Shown here: positions 13,471 to 27,369 of the stretch, in pieces
Numbering within the stretch: the first letter of the stretch is position 1
Layout: every line of letters begins with the position of its first letter
DNA from: Glandiceps talaboti
Lineage: Eukaryota; Hemichordata; Enteropneusta; Spengelidae
Assembly (NCBI RefSeq): GCF_964340395.1
Contig: NC_135568.1
Span: 14,835,276-14,899,275 of the forward strand
Direction: 5' to 3'
Length of the DNA: 64,000 nucleotides
Translations under genes and position numbers: made by a program
Notes under the pieces: model-generated
The model's database searches: none
Told to the model about the DNA's origin: nothing
What the model saw: the letters and a program-made list of their open reading frames with translations, nothing else

Positions 13471-14039
13471 TAGAAGGCACGCATTCAATCCGTTTACGTT
13501 ATGCTCTTTGGCTACGTGTCTGATTTCTAGCCGCATAAATTACGTAAAGGTGGCATTAGTTTGTTAATAGTTTCATCACACATGAACGTTTTTCTTAAGT
13601 GGATGACATCATTAGATGCATGGATGTCTAAGGTTATACAATCTCAACTTACTATGTGCCTCGGAAACAAACAACCCAAACGTTTGCTGTTACTTTGTTA
13701 AAATAAACTCAAACCTAATCTCAGTTAAAATTAAAGAAATACATCAGTGGTGATCATCATTCAAGTTTTGTATATAGAGGGCAAAAAAGGATAAAATTAA
13801 ACCATTTTATAATTTGAGATGACCGCTGAATATTGTTTTAGCTGTGAAGGAAAATAAAAGATTTACGATTTTCGTATAAACACCCTCCCCCAATTCATTT
13901 GAATACTTCAAATTAGCGCAAACGGCTTTGTAGCAGTACTGTAGTGTTCAGGGAATCATAGATATAATTTCCAGAGGTTCGATTAGGATGATATTAGTTT
14001 GTCTTAACGTGATTCATACTCATCCTTGTTGCTATTCTT

Positions 14040-14650
14040 ACACGAGATACTATTGATGTTGCTACTGGCTTAGTCTTGTCGCTAGGCATATACACATTTT
14101 TTGTCCATCTTTATCTACTTTCCCATCCAGCCCTGTAATTACCTAAACGGTGCTATATACGCCACCATTTCACTGTTGCTATTGTTGCTTCACGTTTGAG
14201 TCAATGTTTTGAATGTTTAATCCTCTTTTCTAGCCATCCCATTTGTTATCCATGAAATATAAACCATCACCTGGTTGTTGCTATGAGCGTCGCCGTGCTG
14301 CTATGCATACACGTGTTCATTGTTTTAATGTTTATCCACTTGCTTATATCCCTGTTTTTACCTCTGTAATGTATACAGTGATTTTGTGTGTTGTTATGGG
14401 CGTGTTTCTGTTTCTAGGCGTACACGCATTCATTTGATAAATGTCCACTCTCTTCTCTGTCCACGACTGTGGTTACATTTGCAATGTACACCATCATTTG
14501 GACTGTTACTATGGGTGTGGTCTTGTTTTAGGCACATTAACATACATTTTTGAATGTGTATCCATGCCACTTACTTACCCATCCCTGTTAGCCATATACA
14601 CAGTCATTTGACTGTTGCTGGTCATGGCTCAATATGTCTTGTACAACATC
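14040..14650. repeat. Degenerate minisatellite, about 120 bp unit
   Basis: About five units, each with a GTTGCTATGGGTGTG-like block, a CTAGGC(A/G)TA(T/C)ACA block, then TATCCACTTACTTA-like sequence and ATACA(C/G)T(C/G)AT. Spacing is irregular. 14650-15420 has no recognisable feature. Confidence 0.6.
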
Positions 14651-15427
14651 TGCAGATTGACACCTCTAGAAACATCCCATCAAATGCCCAGTCCTATCTA
14701 TCCATCTAATACTTTTCGACAACATGTAATTGTCTGATCAAAAATAAAGTGCGCTGCTACAAATATAATTTTAGCTCATTTCTAGCTGTAATTGAGGCCT
14801 AGCCGTGTGGGTATCATATCTTGTACTCCCTCATGTCGATTTGTCAATAACAAGATAAGGAAGCAAGAATGCCTATTCACATCTTATACATTGAACATTC
14901 TATACATGGATTTCTCATTTTAAAGCCTAAGAGCAAAAGGCTTCTACTGTAACAGATATTGTTTGACTATTTGAGATATCTTGTTTCTTTCTTTTTTGAT
15001 ATTTGAGATAGCTTATTTCATGACCAGGACAGCAAATGTTCACATACATCAATTATGATTAGCCACGATTACTACACTGCTCATGTACTGGCGTAAAACA
15101 ATTCAGAGCCATAAAAACCACTCGGATAATCTATTTTCATCTTTAGAGGCCCCAGAACTACTAAAATCGCATTGTCTCGTGAGAATGTCATACAATTTTG
15201 ATACATTTGTGTTTCTCCTCAACGATTTCTATCGTAAAATCATGCCATTTTACATCAATCATATCACAATATCCTGTAGGTATATCGCAGAAAACAATAG
15301 ATTACTGTAGATAAGAAGAAAAAGTACATGCATTTGTTTGTCTGTCTATAGAGCTTTTCCACCTTTCGTAAAAGAAACCATATAATTTACGTCATACACA
15401 ATAATAGAATGTTACCTTGTGCTATGG

Positions 15428-15545
15428 AGTCGAGTCAAAGATTTGTGACTTTGTATCTTGGGAAATACTTTACCTTATGCTAAGGAGTCTAAGATTTGTG
15501 ACTCTGTATCTTGGGAAATACTTTACCTTATGCTAAGGAGTCTAA
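15428..15545. repeat. 53-bp tandem duplication
   Basis: GATTTGTGACT(C/T)TGTATCTTGG...TATGCTAAGGAGTCTAA occurs twice, 53 bp apart. 15546-15985 is unremarkable. Confidence 0.85.
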
Positions 15546-15986
15546 TCATAAAATATCAAGCGCGCTGCGTCTTGGTTACAAAGTCAACCTATGACTTTGC
15601 GTGGGATGTTTTCAGTCATTATGTACACTCATTTCTGTACTAGACTATAACATATTGGTACATTTTACCGAGACTTATTTACGTTCTCCAAACTTTATAA
15701 CACTGCCAATAAGACAAAACATCCATCCCCTGGACTCCAATTGGTTATATTTTTACAATTCATCATGATTAAGAGAGGAAAGAAAATTCTAGCCAATATC
15801 ATGTAAAATTTACAAAGTAAGACTGAGATTGATTTTGTCTTAAACTTTGAACTTTATATATCACTAAATATGTCAAGATGTTCTGCCGGTCTTACGTTAG
15901 TTAAATATTGTACATTAAGACTTAATACTCTGCTACTAATATTACATCGAGCACTGTTCTCTCCAGTGACACCCTTATGCACACAC

Positions 15987-16445
<459 letters not shown>

Positions 16446-16936
16446 AAATGAAAACTGAATGGTCTGAACAAAACTCAACTCAAAGGGTTTCCAAAACTTC
16501 TATCTTTAGACCTGTTGGCATCTAGTATCATTAGGTCCCATTCAATGTTTATGAATGACGAGCTGATGAATTCGTTCAGTAAATACTAACTAGCATTTGG
16601 TACTTAATCTAACATGCAAATCATGTCTCTAAAAGCTATTAAACCTATCCAAAGAAAATCCTTACAAGTCCCAAAACATTTAGATTTATAGTTGAGTTCT
16701 TATTTGCACGTCTTTAAGCCAAATAATTAATACATTTAGCAGTACGACTGACGTGTGCTATGAATATTGTACACTACGTTAAACGAATATATTATCATTA
16801 CGTCCCTATAGATGACTTATACTAATACAAGATATTGTATTTGTATTTGCAAAGATCTATTGTTGCATATCTGTAAACATTATCAAGGGCATAATCAAGA
16901 AATGAAGAATATTGAAACAGAATTTCCAGTAAATGT

Positions 16937-16950
16937 GTAGTTGTTGTTGG

Positions 16951-17010
<60 letters not shown>
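16937..17010. repeat. (TTG)n microsatellite
   Basis: About 24 TTG units. 16446-16936 and 17011-17730 contain no supportable gene. Confidence 0.95.
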
Positions 17011-17013
<3 letters not shown>

Positions 17014-17730
17014 CCTTATTATACCCTCTTAGGTATAGTTGAGTAATAGAGTTCTTTGCTTCCAGTATCAAATAAGTACTGAAGAGGAGGATATTTTCTT
17101 TGCATAATCAGTCAACATGCGAGGTGTTATTATTCTTTCTATGTGACAGCTTGGTGACCTGCCAGTAAATTGTATTTTGTTTGGATGTGAATCATAGTAT
17201 ACAGAGGTTTCATCAAACCTTTCAGGCTATCCTGTTCGATCACGAGTTTTGAGAATCCAGAAAACATCAGATATCCAATTTGTACATAATTGAAGGTTAG
17301 AGACCTATGATTCAAAAACACCAACATGTTAATTGGTTTGTGGAGTTATTCGGTTGATTTTTTTCTAGTCTTTCTGTTGAACGATGATCACAATACCTTG
17401 CCTTTGGTCTTTTGTCAATTAACTTGTGATACCTTTTTCAGGTCAAGGTTATGATATAACAAACAAATGACGAACTTTTAATCCACGACGCACACGATTT
17501 CGCAGACATCTAGAATTCATACAGAAACCATAACCATCTTGTAATTCGTACTTGTGCAATTTTCTCTGTTTGATATTGAGGTATTATATTACATTATCAA
17601 TTCGTTGGATGCTGAACAACATTAAAAATATGAACAGTTAACTTTTAAGTTAAATCTGTTTTTGGAGGAAAAAATCAAATAACCCAGAAATAAGTATTGA
17701 TTATTTCACGTTACGTTTTACCAACATTGC

Positions 17731-18102
17731 TTAGGCCTAAAAAAATAATTGTTTGGTTCCGGTTACCCGCCCCTACCTAGCTTTTCACTGCCGACCCTAA
17801 ACTTTTTTTACGTATTCGACAGAATAATTATAAAATCGCAAAATTGTTTAAGCCTCACGAGAAATATTGGATGCGGAAACGGACATTTACTTAAGAAGAT
17901 AAAATTAAACTTTACTTCCAATCTGTAACGGCTGTACATCTTATAGGAAGAAGTGAACCACAGAATGACCATTTTGAAAACAATGGAAACCTGAACTAGA
18001 CACTCACACAGAAAATAAAATGAATAAAAAAAATCTAACTGCTCCACCTATTCTGAAATTGAGTGTAATCGGAAGCAGACAATTTTTTTTATTAAGCCTT
18101 AG
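17731..18102. mobile_element. MITE family A, copy 4
   Basis: TTAGGCCTAA start, ATTAAGCCTTAG end, inner ends TTTGGTTCCGGTTACCCGCC and GTAATCGGAAGCAGACAATT. It ends 67 bp upstream of the acceptor of the SNARE-gene exon. Confidence 0.85.
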
Positions 18103-18169
18103 CCGTAAATTCTGCACACGCAATTTAAATACACTGTTTTAACCATATCATACATTGATACCTTTACAG

Positions 18170-21100
18170 ATTCAAGCCCGTCACATTCACCAACCTATAT
18201 AAGCTCATCGGCGCCATCATCGCCAACCTACTCTTATCGAAGTCCACACTATACGTCACATCCGGAACACCATGGTAGCAGGTCACGGCTATACTCGGCG
18301 GGAAACAAAGAACCCAAGGAGCACAACCCAAGAGAATTATACGGACTCCAAGGGAAGAGCTCCAGCTCAGGAAGTCTACTCAAAGACTTGGAACGAACGA
18401 GAAGGGTACTGCTCATTCGATATTCATGTATTTGTTACGCCATTTTGTTTTACTGTGGCACCTGTTCTCATGTTGTATTTAGCATTCATCTAAACAAGGG
18501 AATTATGTATAAGTTTATGCACTTATTAATCTTATTTGTAGTGAGTGCAGTGGTACTTTATATTTAACATTTACCGGTAGTGATGTCGGCAAATTTCACT
18601 TACAGCGTGAAATCTAGAGCAATAGATTATGTTCAAAGTCGTGTCACATGTCCATAACATAAATGAGTGTTCAACTGACATGACATCGTGTAACAGGTTT
18701 TGTCAAGGAAGGTCGCACAACGTGGGGTCTTTCCTCACTCAGGAAACTCTGGACATAAAAGAATCACAGTTTATTAGATTATTATGATTTCAAATTTAAA
18801 TAAAATTCATTAAACACATTATACTAAGGTAAATTCTAGCATAAAATACCCTCCCACACTATGATAGACTAATCATTATGATAGACTATGCCCGTTGGTG
18901 TAAGCTAAGAGGTCATCATTAATATTCCCGTTCAATATTTTATGTTTGTGTAGTTTTTCGTTTTCGATGACACCAATTCCTAAAAGTGCCCGTAGCTAGC
19001 CTTACGACTGTCATCCACATAATCTGTTGAGGTTTAATGGAAATTGAAATTTGTTGAACATAGTTGTTTTTTGATAATTTATTTAAATGTTATTTCTTGG
19101 AATAGAGAGTATGTATACGAGCAATATAACGTAGGGAACTGATACATTCCAGTGGGACGTTACCTGCATTTGCTGGTTAGTCTGTCGCATCATGACACAG
19201 ACAATTGTACCCCACGAAAGCCCAAGTTGAACGCGTCAGAACAAATGCTACATATGCTACGTGAAATGTACCATGGTAGTTCTACTACGTCACGATAACT
19301 CGCATCTACGTCATTAATTGTGCGGTGCTCGAAATATGAATTAAAACTCGCCATTATTTTTCCCTGATCTATGCTTGCGAAGGTATAATTATATCATTCA
19401 TTAATATTCCTGTTCAGTCATCCAGGAAATACTCATGACCTAAGGATATACACTATACGAAAAGTCAAATTTACCCACCTTTACCCAACCTGTGACCCAC
19501 CTAATCACCATCTCTGTCCAGGGGTAGTACGAGACACAATACCACTTTTGACTGTCTACAGCCCCCAGGTGAGAGATCACCAGGGTAAGTTAAGTCAAAG
19601 GTGGAACTTCGTCTCATACTCACCACATTTACACATCCTCTGCCCAGGATTTACCCCGATGGAAATACATGGTCAAATGTGACTTTTGGTATAGTGCGAT
19701 TGTATGCTATTCTGTTCGTCTTTCGTTTAAAGTTATAATGATAAAGCAACTTAGGACACTCACCTTCTCTTTCGCTGAACGAAGAAAAATGTCTGGGAAT
19801 AATATGAAATGATTGCAAACCTATGAACATGATGCTCTCGAGTTGAAATCATTATTGGTGGAGACTTGATTCTTGGATTATATGCTATTGTCTTCTATTG
19901 TCTTCTTGACGTACTTAATTCCGTGTTTCTCATCGTACCACCTTAACAATGATGGGTCGGTCGGTCACTTAAAGTTAAAAATTAAAAATATGCATGAGTA
20001 GATTCTGGTGAAACTTTCAATTTATAATTATACTTTAACACTCTGAATGACTTAAAATGAACTTTGAACAATTTGTTTATTGAACTCCTCATATTACACC
20101 AATGAACGATAAGTTGCGCTCGGATACGTGTTCATGGGGTCGCCATCCTACAACAAGTGATACTACTTTATTTATAATCCTGTCGTAGAGGGCGTTAATT
20201 TTTCATTAGGTCTCCAGATTGAAGAAACGTAGGGTCATGAGAAACAAAGCCCTGAGTAAGGCCTTCCTTACATAACCTCAGCAAAATCAATCTATCGTCT
20301 GCTGTGATGCATGTCACGTTCGAGTACGATTGTTAATCTTGTTCGTATAGATATTTGCATCTGTCCTTGATTGGTGTAGCTTATTACAGTGAATTTCATA
20401 ATACCGACCGTGCAGCTTTTCTGTTTCATACAACCCACACAGAAACCAACAAGAAACTGTATATGCCACACTTCAATAGCAAGATCGGGGGTTTTTTTTG
20501 CTACATTCAGAAATAAACCATTCATGTATTGCAACTCCATGCAGACATTTGGGCGCCAAAGTTTTTCTTAGTATCAAACACCCGATGAAGGGCGCGTAAA
20601 ATGTCCTTTGCGGTGTTCGTTTAAATTTGATGTTTCTGTGCTGGCATGAATAGTTCATTTCACTTATAGACAAAATGTAACAAGAAACTGTACTCATTCA
20701 ATCTTGCTATCTTGTAGACTTTTGTTTCACTGACCTGTTTCTTATTGGTTTCTGCGTGGTTGCATCAAACAGAATAGCTGCACGGTATTGTGAAATTCGG
20801 TGTAGTTGTATTTCGATTTGACCAATCGTTTGGCTTGTATGCTTTTATACGAATAATTAACAGTAAATTGTAGAACTTACCTGGACAGATATGGATTAGT
20901 CTTGATTGTTGAGATCGTCCTCGTCTGTAAATAGACTTGTCTACAATAACCATTGTAATGTTTAAAAAAAGTTATGAGGAAATGAGTCAGACGCTAGCTA
21001 TTGCGTGCTTACTTTTTTCCTTCAATATATCACATCTCAAAATGCATTGTACAGTGTCAGTCACTTACCTTGAGTAGCAAGTGTAAAGTTAGCTTACCAT

Positions 21101-21342
21101 ATACCTACCATAACTAATCTGTATATGATTCACATTACTCCATAAACATACCGTGGATTTTTTTTTTCGTTAACAGTTATCTTTCTCTTCATCAGCTACA
21201 AAGGGAACGAGGAGAGAAGCTTGGAAAAGTCGAGGACCAAACTTTAGAGATGAGAAACACAGCCTCAGTGTTTTCAAGAACTACAAAAGCTTTGGAGAAG
21301 AAACATCGGGAAAAAGCCAAGTCGTGGTGGCCTTTTTGATAT
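18170..21342 (+). CDS. Last two exons of a v-SNARE-tail protein (tomosyn/amisyn-like), 5' end outside window or unseen
   Basis: Exon 1 of the model is 18170-18400 (acceptor CCTTTACAG|A; Ser/Pro/Tyr/His-rich, no stop for 78 codons, ending GSLLKDLERTRR). The donor GG|GTACTG is weak. The last exon is 21213-21342 or so (acceptor CTTCATCAG|CTACAAAGG), phase 0. It encodes LQRERGEKLGKVEDQT, then MRNTASVFSRTTKALEKK, and ends KAKSWWPF-stop. RGEKLGKVED aligns with the zero-layer arginine and second half of the VAMP SNARE motif. Tomosyn-type proteins also have a v-SNARE-like C terminus without a membrane anchor, and none follows here. Such proteins bind syntaxin/SNAP-25 in place of VAMP and restrain exocytosis. 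The low-complexity first exon fits a linker. AATAAA at about 21524 could end the transcript. The SNARE tail is solid; the parent family is a guess, and upstream exons were not found. Confidence 0.6.
19210..19810 (+). repeat. Interspersed repeat R3, copy split by a MITE
   Basis: The R3 left part (GCCCAAGTTGAACGCGTCAG, GGTAGTTCTACTACGTCACG) runs to about 19449. The right part (TCGCTGAACGAAGAAAAATG) resumes after 19696. Confidence 0.6.
19450..19696. mobile_element. MITE family D (nested in R3)
   Basis: About 247 bp with terminal inverted repeats of about 25 bp: CACTATACGAAAAGTCAAAT at the left and, inverted, ACTTTTGGTATAGTG at the right. The inversion continues imperfectly inward (CACCTTTACCC; AAAGGTGG). 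Non-coding. Confidence 0.75.
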
Positions 21343-21679
21343 TAATGAAGACATGAAGGTGTGACTTGACTAACTGAAAATTTGAAATCTATGAAATCTA
21401 TAAAATCTTCCAATACTATCTTTTAGCCTGGAAAATAATGTGTACAAGGCTGACACACGTTCGTTGCTTTATTGTTGGAAATCAACCCTTAGAAGTATTA
21501 TCTCATCGCGCCCTCAACGTCAGAAATAAAAGATTTCGTCCGTAGTGTATTGGTTGACGTAGGTGGCGCAATAGGCCTGCATCGTTCCATTGACTAGATA
21601 GTATGAAATAACGCTCGGTGCTTTTTTTTTTAGCACAACTGAACTGATAAGGTTCAATAGTGCTAAAGGCATGGCAAAG

Positions 21680-21717
21680 TGTCTGTCTGTCTGTGTGTGT
21701 GTGTGTGTGTGTGTGTG
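21680..21717. repeat. (TGTC)n(TG)n microsatellite
   Basis: GTCTGTCTGTCTG followed by a GT run, just past the proposed polyadenylation site of the SNARE gene. Confidence 0.9.
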
Positions 21718-21724
21718 AACAACT

Positions 21725-22125
21725 TAAAGTCAAAAACCACCGGACAGATTGCCATGACTTTTGGTTGGCATATTACCTTTGGTGTCAAGGAAAATTGTTC
21801 AAATCAAAATGATCCTACCACCGGTGTGTGATTTGGGGGAAAATGTGATTTTTGGTAATAAAAAAGCCTTTCTTCATAATATGATGATCCCATCAGTGAT
21901 ATGCAAATTAGGTTTTAAAATGTGTCCTAAAAATGTGTCTTTTTTGTAAAAAAATAAAACACATACTTCCAAAACTACAGAGTAGATTAGGCTGAAATTT
22001 GGTTGGAACGTTCTTCATGGTGTTTATATTTAGAATTGTTCATGACATTATGATCTCAACAGTGATAGGCACATTAGGGCTAAAAATGTGTCTTTTTGTC
22101 AAAAACATATAGTTTCAAAACTGGG
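21725..22125. repeat. Degenerate direct repeat, about 200 bp unit, two copies
   Basis: Each unit has a TTTGGTTGG(C/A)A block, then a GATCC(C/T)A/GATCTCA block, GTGATA(G/T)GCA(C/A)ATTAGG, and AAAATGTGTCTTTTT. 22126-23440 contains nothing I can support. Confidence 0.55.
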
Positions 22126-23445
22126 AGGGGTTGGCAAGTTACTGAAGATTCCAAAAGTGTATACAAATATGCGTAGCAACAAGACCATGTCCATAGCAAC
22201 AGCCAAATACAGTTGTGCTACAATGCCATTGGCGCTAGTTTTTCGACTTACGTGACACGTTATACTCAGGGGTGAGGATAGGGTATCAACTGTAGATCAA
22301 AGCTTATATATCTTAGTCTGAACTGCCTGCTGACAAGGAAACTTTCATGTTTAAATTTTGAGACTGGAAAGAGGCAGGCCGCAGCGCTAGGCGCCTACGC
22401 GTTTCAGACTTCTGAACGTGTGCAGTGTTCACCTAAATATCTATTTGTGGAAAATTGTACGTCATGGTTGTATCAAATTTAACGAGTAAAGTATTTGACA
22501 CATGCTCGTCTGTTACAACTTAACCCATTCCCCAGTGAGAAAAAGTAACATTTTTATTGGCGTGAGGAGGGGAAGGGCTTTGTTTAAAAAACATTCTCGG
22601 TGGGGCAACAATGTGAATGTACGCCGTATCATAGTGCTTTAACCAGAAATTCAAAACTCGCAGATCAATACACAACTTTATGAAATAGCAAAGCTTTCAA
22701 AAGAAAGTGTTTTAAACCATGCAAACTTTTACGCACATTAACCATGACATTGATTTCCTTTTTCCGTAATGTTACAAACAACTGCCATACTCTATCGGAG
22801 GGCTTTCATTCGATCAGGTGAATATATAGAAGAATCACGGTAAACTATATGTTGTATAACTTGTGATGGAGTTGATTCGTCCTGTTGGAACATGTGTCAT
22901 TCTCTTTGTTGTCACGTATATACTGTTGGTTGTAAATCATGGCTGTCTATGATGTGTGAACAGTCTGATTTGCCGTATTTCCCAAAATATTGCACCCTTG
23001 CGTACGATAAGTTTGTTTGGTTCGGTCAATTAGCTGTCTTTCAGTTTGTCCAATAAGTACACGACTTATGCGCAAGCGCGATGTATGTGATGCTTTCCTT
23101 ACATACATTGCTGCAGTACGAAATACAACAATGAACAGATTAATCTTATACTATTACTTCGTGTGTAGTAAGACCTCGAAGTGATGTGAGGCAATGTATA
23201 CATGTAACAGAATTTTGTCAAAATATACTGTATTGTAGACCTTTTCTGAATTGTCAGTGACAATAATGTCATTGCAGATTTTGTTGACGCTTTTGTGCAT
23301 TCAAGGCTTGTCCATTATGACATAAAGGCAAAACGTAGATACGTCAGAGTTTGTGTACAAAGTATGTATTCAACTGACACATTGTCAGTGCGCGACGTCC
23401 CAACACATAATATAAAAGTTCAGTTTCCTGTTTACTTTTGGCTAT

Positions 23446-23798
23446 TTAAAAGTGGCCATATGGATGAGGATTTGATATTAATTTTGGATTTTTAATTTAC
23501 AAAACAGTTTAATCATGGCTTCCTACTTGAAAAAATCAATGTGAAAGAACATTGATAAAGTCTTTGTTTGTAACTCAATACATTGGAAAGAGCTAAAAAT
23601 GCAAAAAGCATTGTTATTGTACGTACAATGACAAACATTCTGCACATTTATTAATCTTTTGCAGTTTAGCTAGTTGCAAAAAATGGCTTGGCATATACTG
23701 TTTCACATTGATTTTTCAAGTAGGAAACCATGATAATTTTTTTTATAAATGCCCAAATCCAAAATAACTACCAAATCCTCATCCATGTGGCAACTTTA
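23446..23798. mobile_element. Foldback MITE family B, copy 2 (most complete)
   Basis: The left arm starts AAAAGTGGCCATATGGATGA and passes GGATTTTTAATTTACAAAAC. The right arm mirrors it (ATAAATGCCCAAATCCAAAA, CCTCATCCATGTGGCAACTT). Inner arms mirror again (TTTGTAACTCAATACATTG against GCAGTTTAGCTAGTTGCAAA), and the centre is GTTATTGTACGTACAATGAC. Nearly the full 350 bp can fold into one hairpin. 23800-24360 is unremarkable. Confidence 0.85.
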
Positions 23799-24369
23799 AT
23801 TAGCCAATATTATCATACAAAGGGTTATACAGGGCTTTGTGCAAGTTTGTTTATTACTGTCATTTGGTAACGGTAAGTGTCAGTGTATACGCAACCAGGC
23901 TGTCAGAATTTTATTGAAATATAGTATCATGGCTGTCTTAAATATATTTTTACTCGTAAGCTTACAATTCCTCGTCATTTGACTTATGGTCAATTGTATT
24001 TTCTTGTAAGTTGAATCTGAAAATAGCTAAATCCAGCTCCAAAATGTTTTGATCAACACGAGTTTAAGATAATTAACTTCAAGTGCTCTTGTAAAGTGAT
24101 AACTGAATATAATTTACATCATTAAGGGTTGCCGTAACTGATTGCATTTTGTAAGAATTGTATGTACGGAAAAATGTTCAGTGGTACTTTTAAGGTTTAG
24201 GGTGCTGGACATCCGTAAATTACATCAACCTAAGTAGCCTTCTATTTACGTTGGCGGTAACTGTTAATCATACATGTGTAGTCAACTGATCGTACCCCCA
24301 CTGTAATGTCATACTATTACTGATTAAGTTACACTATGGGCAAACTAAGAGACCGAAGCTAAAAAAACA

Positions 24370-24610
24370 CTATTGCTGCGTTATGTTGATATAAGCTATC
24401 AATGGACGTTGTTGTTATTAACCCACCTAGGGTGGCGTCTCTTTGATAGCAAGGTCTCCTCAAGTAAGTGGCCGCATATTCAACCCCATTCGGTGCTTAT
24501 ACTATATTTTGATTTTAGGGTGATTATATCCACATAAACATGTCGACTCTATCTTCCACTACCTACCACATTACAAGCAACAAGATATGTGTTAGTTTGC
24601 GTATAGTGTG
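24370..24610 (+). repeat. Interspersed repeat R6, copy 2
   Basis: GTTGATATAAGC, GGGTGGCGTCTC, GTGGCCGCATATTCAACCCC and ATATCCACATAAAC follow the same order as the other R6 copies. 24611-25450 has no gene; a G/C run lies at about 25016-25040. Confidence 0.55.
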
Positions 24611-25454
24611 ATTTCCGCAGTAGTAACAATTGGACAATGTACGTTAAAGGGCAAGATCAGTCGTTCAATGTAGAACAAAAAAACGAAATTAATTCTTTTA
24701 CTGGAGGGGTGGGGTAGCCATTTTAGTTCTCATTCGACAAAATAAATTGTTAATGTTAATGGCACTCTTTTGTACCCCTAAAGACAAATATTTCTATTAA
24801 AAATGTCACCAAATTGAGAAATTGAACAATGTTCGCCATAGTATATGTGTGGCACTAAAATACAGTAAAGTGTCGCTAAAAGAATTGAACTATTTTTTCC
24901 TCACTGTATACTGGCTTTTCATTCGTAGCACTCCATAATACCACATGAATGTACTAATTTGACATTGATTGTGCTGTCTGAAACAATTTTCAGTTTTAGC
25001 AAATTTAGCTGGGAAGGGGGGGGGGCGGGGTCTGAAGCCTAACTAAGCGAATTGCTTGTTATCCTACACTGAACTATTGCCCTTGCTCTAATTAATGTCA
25101 CTCAATTTTAATGTATATAATATGACTATTATGTAAGGGTTTACATACTATAATAGCAGTTTTTATCCCAAAAGCCTAATGGATATGGAATGCTTTTAGG
25201 GCACTGTTAGCCTGATATCACTTGATGTTGTATTTAAGTGTATTGTATTGCCTGGTTGGAAAGAATGTATGTTGCTACTACGATGTGCATTAGACACTGG
25301 CATTATTAATTTGAAGTGTGGAAAGTCTTGACTTGTGGTACCCACGTCACATCCCCTATCTGGACCTAGCTTTCACAAGTCGTGTGCTGCATGCAAAAAT
25401 GTTTTGATATAACCAATCAAAATTTAATGGCTTAATTAACCACAAATTGTCGTT

Positions 25455-25456
25455 GT

Positions 25457-25506
<50 letters not shown>

Positions 25507-25530
25507 GTGACGACGACGACGACGATGCCA
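25455..25530. repeat. (GAT)n/(GAC)n microsatellite
   Basis: GATGAT repeats ending in GACGAC. 25531-27025 contains overlapping open frames near 26.0-26.5 kb but no domain or splice context I can support. Confidence 0.95.
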
Positions 25531-27029
25531 ACGACTATAATGTTGGCAACAAAATTGACATTGAAACTAACAATACGACAATAACGATGAATGAATAATT
25601 GATTGGCGGAAGTAATGTCGGAATGTAAGGCACCTTTCTTACATAATGGACTTGGAACTTTCAGACAAACTGAGTTTTAATGTGGTGACTATGTACTACT
25701 CATATCTTTACCCACCAAATTACCAGTTTTTATAACATACTCAACACATCACACATACGCTTATTTGGAAGCATTTATTTTTGAATTATTTATAGTACGC
25801 ACTGTGTCATTGTTAATCCGCGTGGAGTAAAAATAGATGTAGCTTGATATTATTGCAGTGAGTGGGTACTTGATGAGTATACCTGAATCAAAGTATGTCT
25901 TTGTTAATTGTCCTCTCTATTTGGATACTTGGTGAATAAAATCGATGCGATTCGAACCAGATTGAGCAAACAACACGCCTTATTTAAATATATGGTTTAA
26001 TGTAGTTTCCAGGTTGTTGTTTTTTTACATCATTTGAATATTTTTGCAATACGTTTCCCCTTTAAAATAGTCAGCATTGCAGATATCAACACTATGAGAA
26101 GCCGTGGTGTGTATGGTGATTCTGACGTTAAAAAGTAGTTTACTGTTTATGACGCATTCAGTAATGTGTATTTCCTTACACCAGCCAATACCTGAGTGCG
26201 TACGATATGCACTTATAAAGCTGTCAGTATTTTCAACGTCAGAATTTAACTGGTCGAAACAGTACTTTGTGTATGTTCCTTGTATTATTTCCATAGAAAA
26301 AGCCAGTACATTTTGCTTGGTCAGCACAGTCCCTTTTTCATGCATTTTCCATTGTTTTTATCAAATAAGGTTTTCAAACAAATTAATAGTGAGAATCATT
26401 GTTCACCATGGCTGTGATCGTCCTGAGATGTTACCTGTTCATAATTTTGAATTTACAGTGCACATTTACCGTACTGAGCTGCCTTACGCCCTTTGAGTGT
26501 AACCCATCCCAAGAAAGGGGTGAGCTCTAACCCGCGTAGCCTACTTTTGAAATTGTCGCAAACTTTAATAGGCGTTTTGTATAACTGATACTAATGGATA
26601 GAGTACATGCCTACTTGGGTGCGTCTATTCTAGTGTGTCTAGTATGTATTTACACAATCACACTTTTTTCTTTATATTTTTGAGAAATATTTCGAGTACT
26701 TAAGTTTATGAATATTATCGTATTCTTTTTACATTATATACATCTTTTGGTTAGTATTCTAACAATATTTTTCAAAATATTATTTGTTCAGTTTTTAGGG
26801 ATATTTTGAAGGGATTTCACTGAAATAATATTCTTGTTGTAGTTGTTATTAATTAACTTATATGCCAATGTTGTTGTTTATACAATTGCGAATTCTTGCT
26901 TATCATTTGACCAAAAGCAAGGAAAGCACTTCAAATTGGTTTACTTTTACAGGACACAGTTATGTTCATGAACACTACTACTAAGGAGGTCAAACTACAA
27001 CCAAACTCATATAGGTGCAAACTATATTT

Positions 27030-27280
27030 TGTAACACATTGATATAAGCAAATAGTGGACAACGATGTTCTTACACTCACAAGGGGTGGCGTTTTTCTCA
27101 ACCCCAATCAGTGTTTACACCGTCTTTATTACTGGTTGATAATATCCACATGGCTGAGAGGCACCGCTATTATCCACTGTGATTTGAGTAATTTGCCACA
27201 TGCAACAACAATACATCTAGTGTGCATCTATCACAATATGCCTATTGTTTGGTCTCCATTGTAGTAGTCATTCCAATCTG
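27030..27280 (+). repeat. Interspersed repeat R6, copy 3
   Basis: TTGATATAAGCAAATAGTGG, ACACTCACAAGGGGTGGCGT and TAATATCCACATGGC match R6. R3-like sequence follows. Confidence 0.5.
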
Positions 27281-27369
27281 ATTATCTTCTGAAGGTGAAG
27301 GCTAGCTTTTGTACCGTCTGTCACATCTACTGTGATAAGTTGGCATTCACCTGTGATACACAGAGTATC

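Noticed and set aside
26025-26496. Open frames of 106 (-) and 130 (+) codons on opposite strands
   Set aside because: No signal peptide, domain, splice context or coding-like composition; two long frames facing each other in one AT-rich patch are likely chance.
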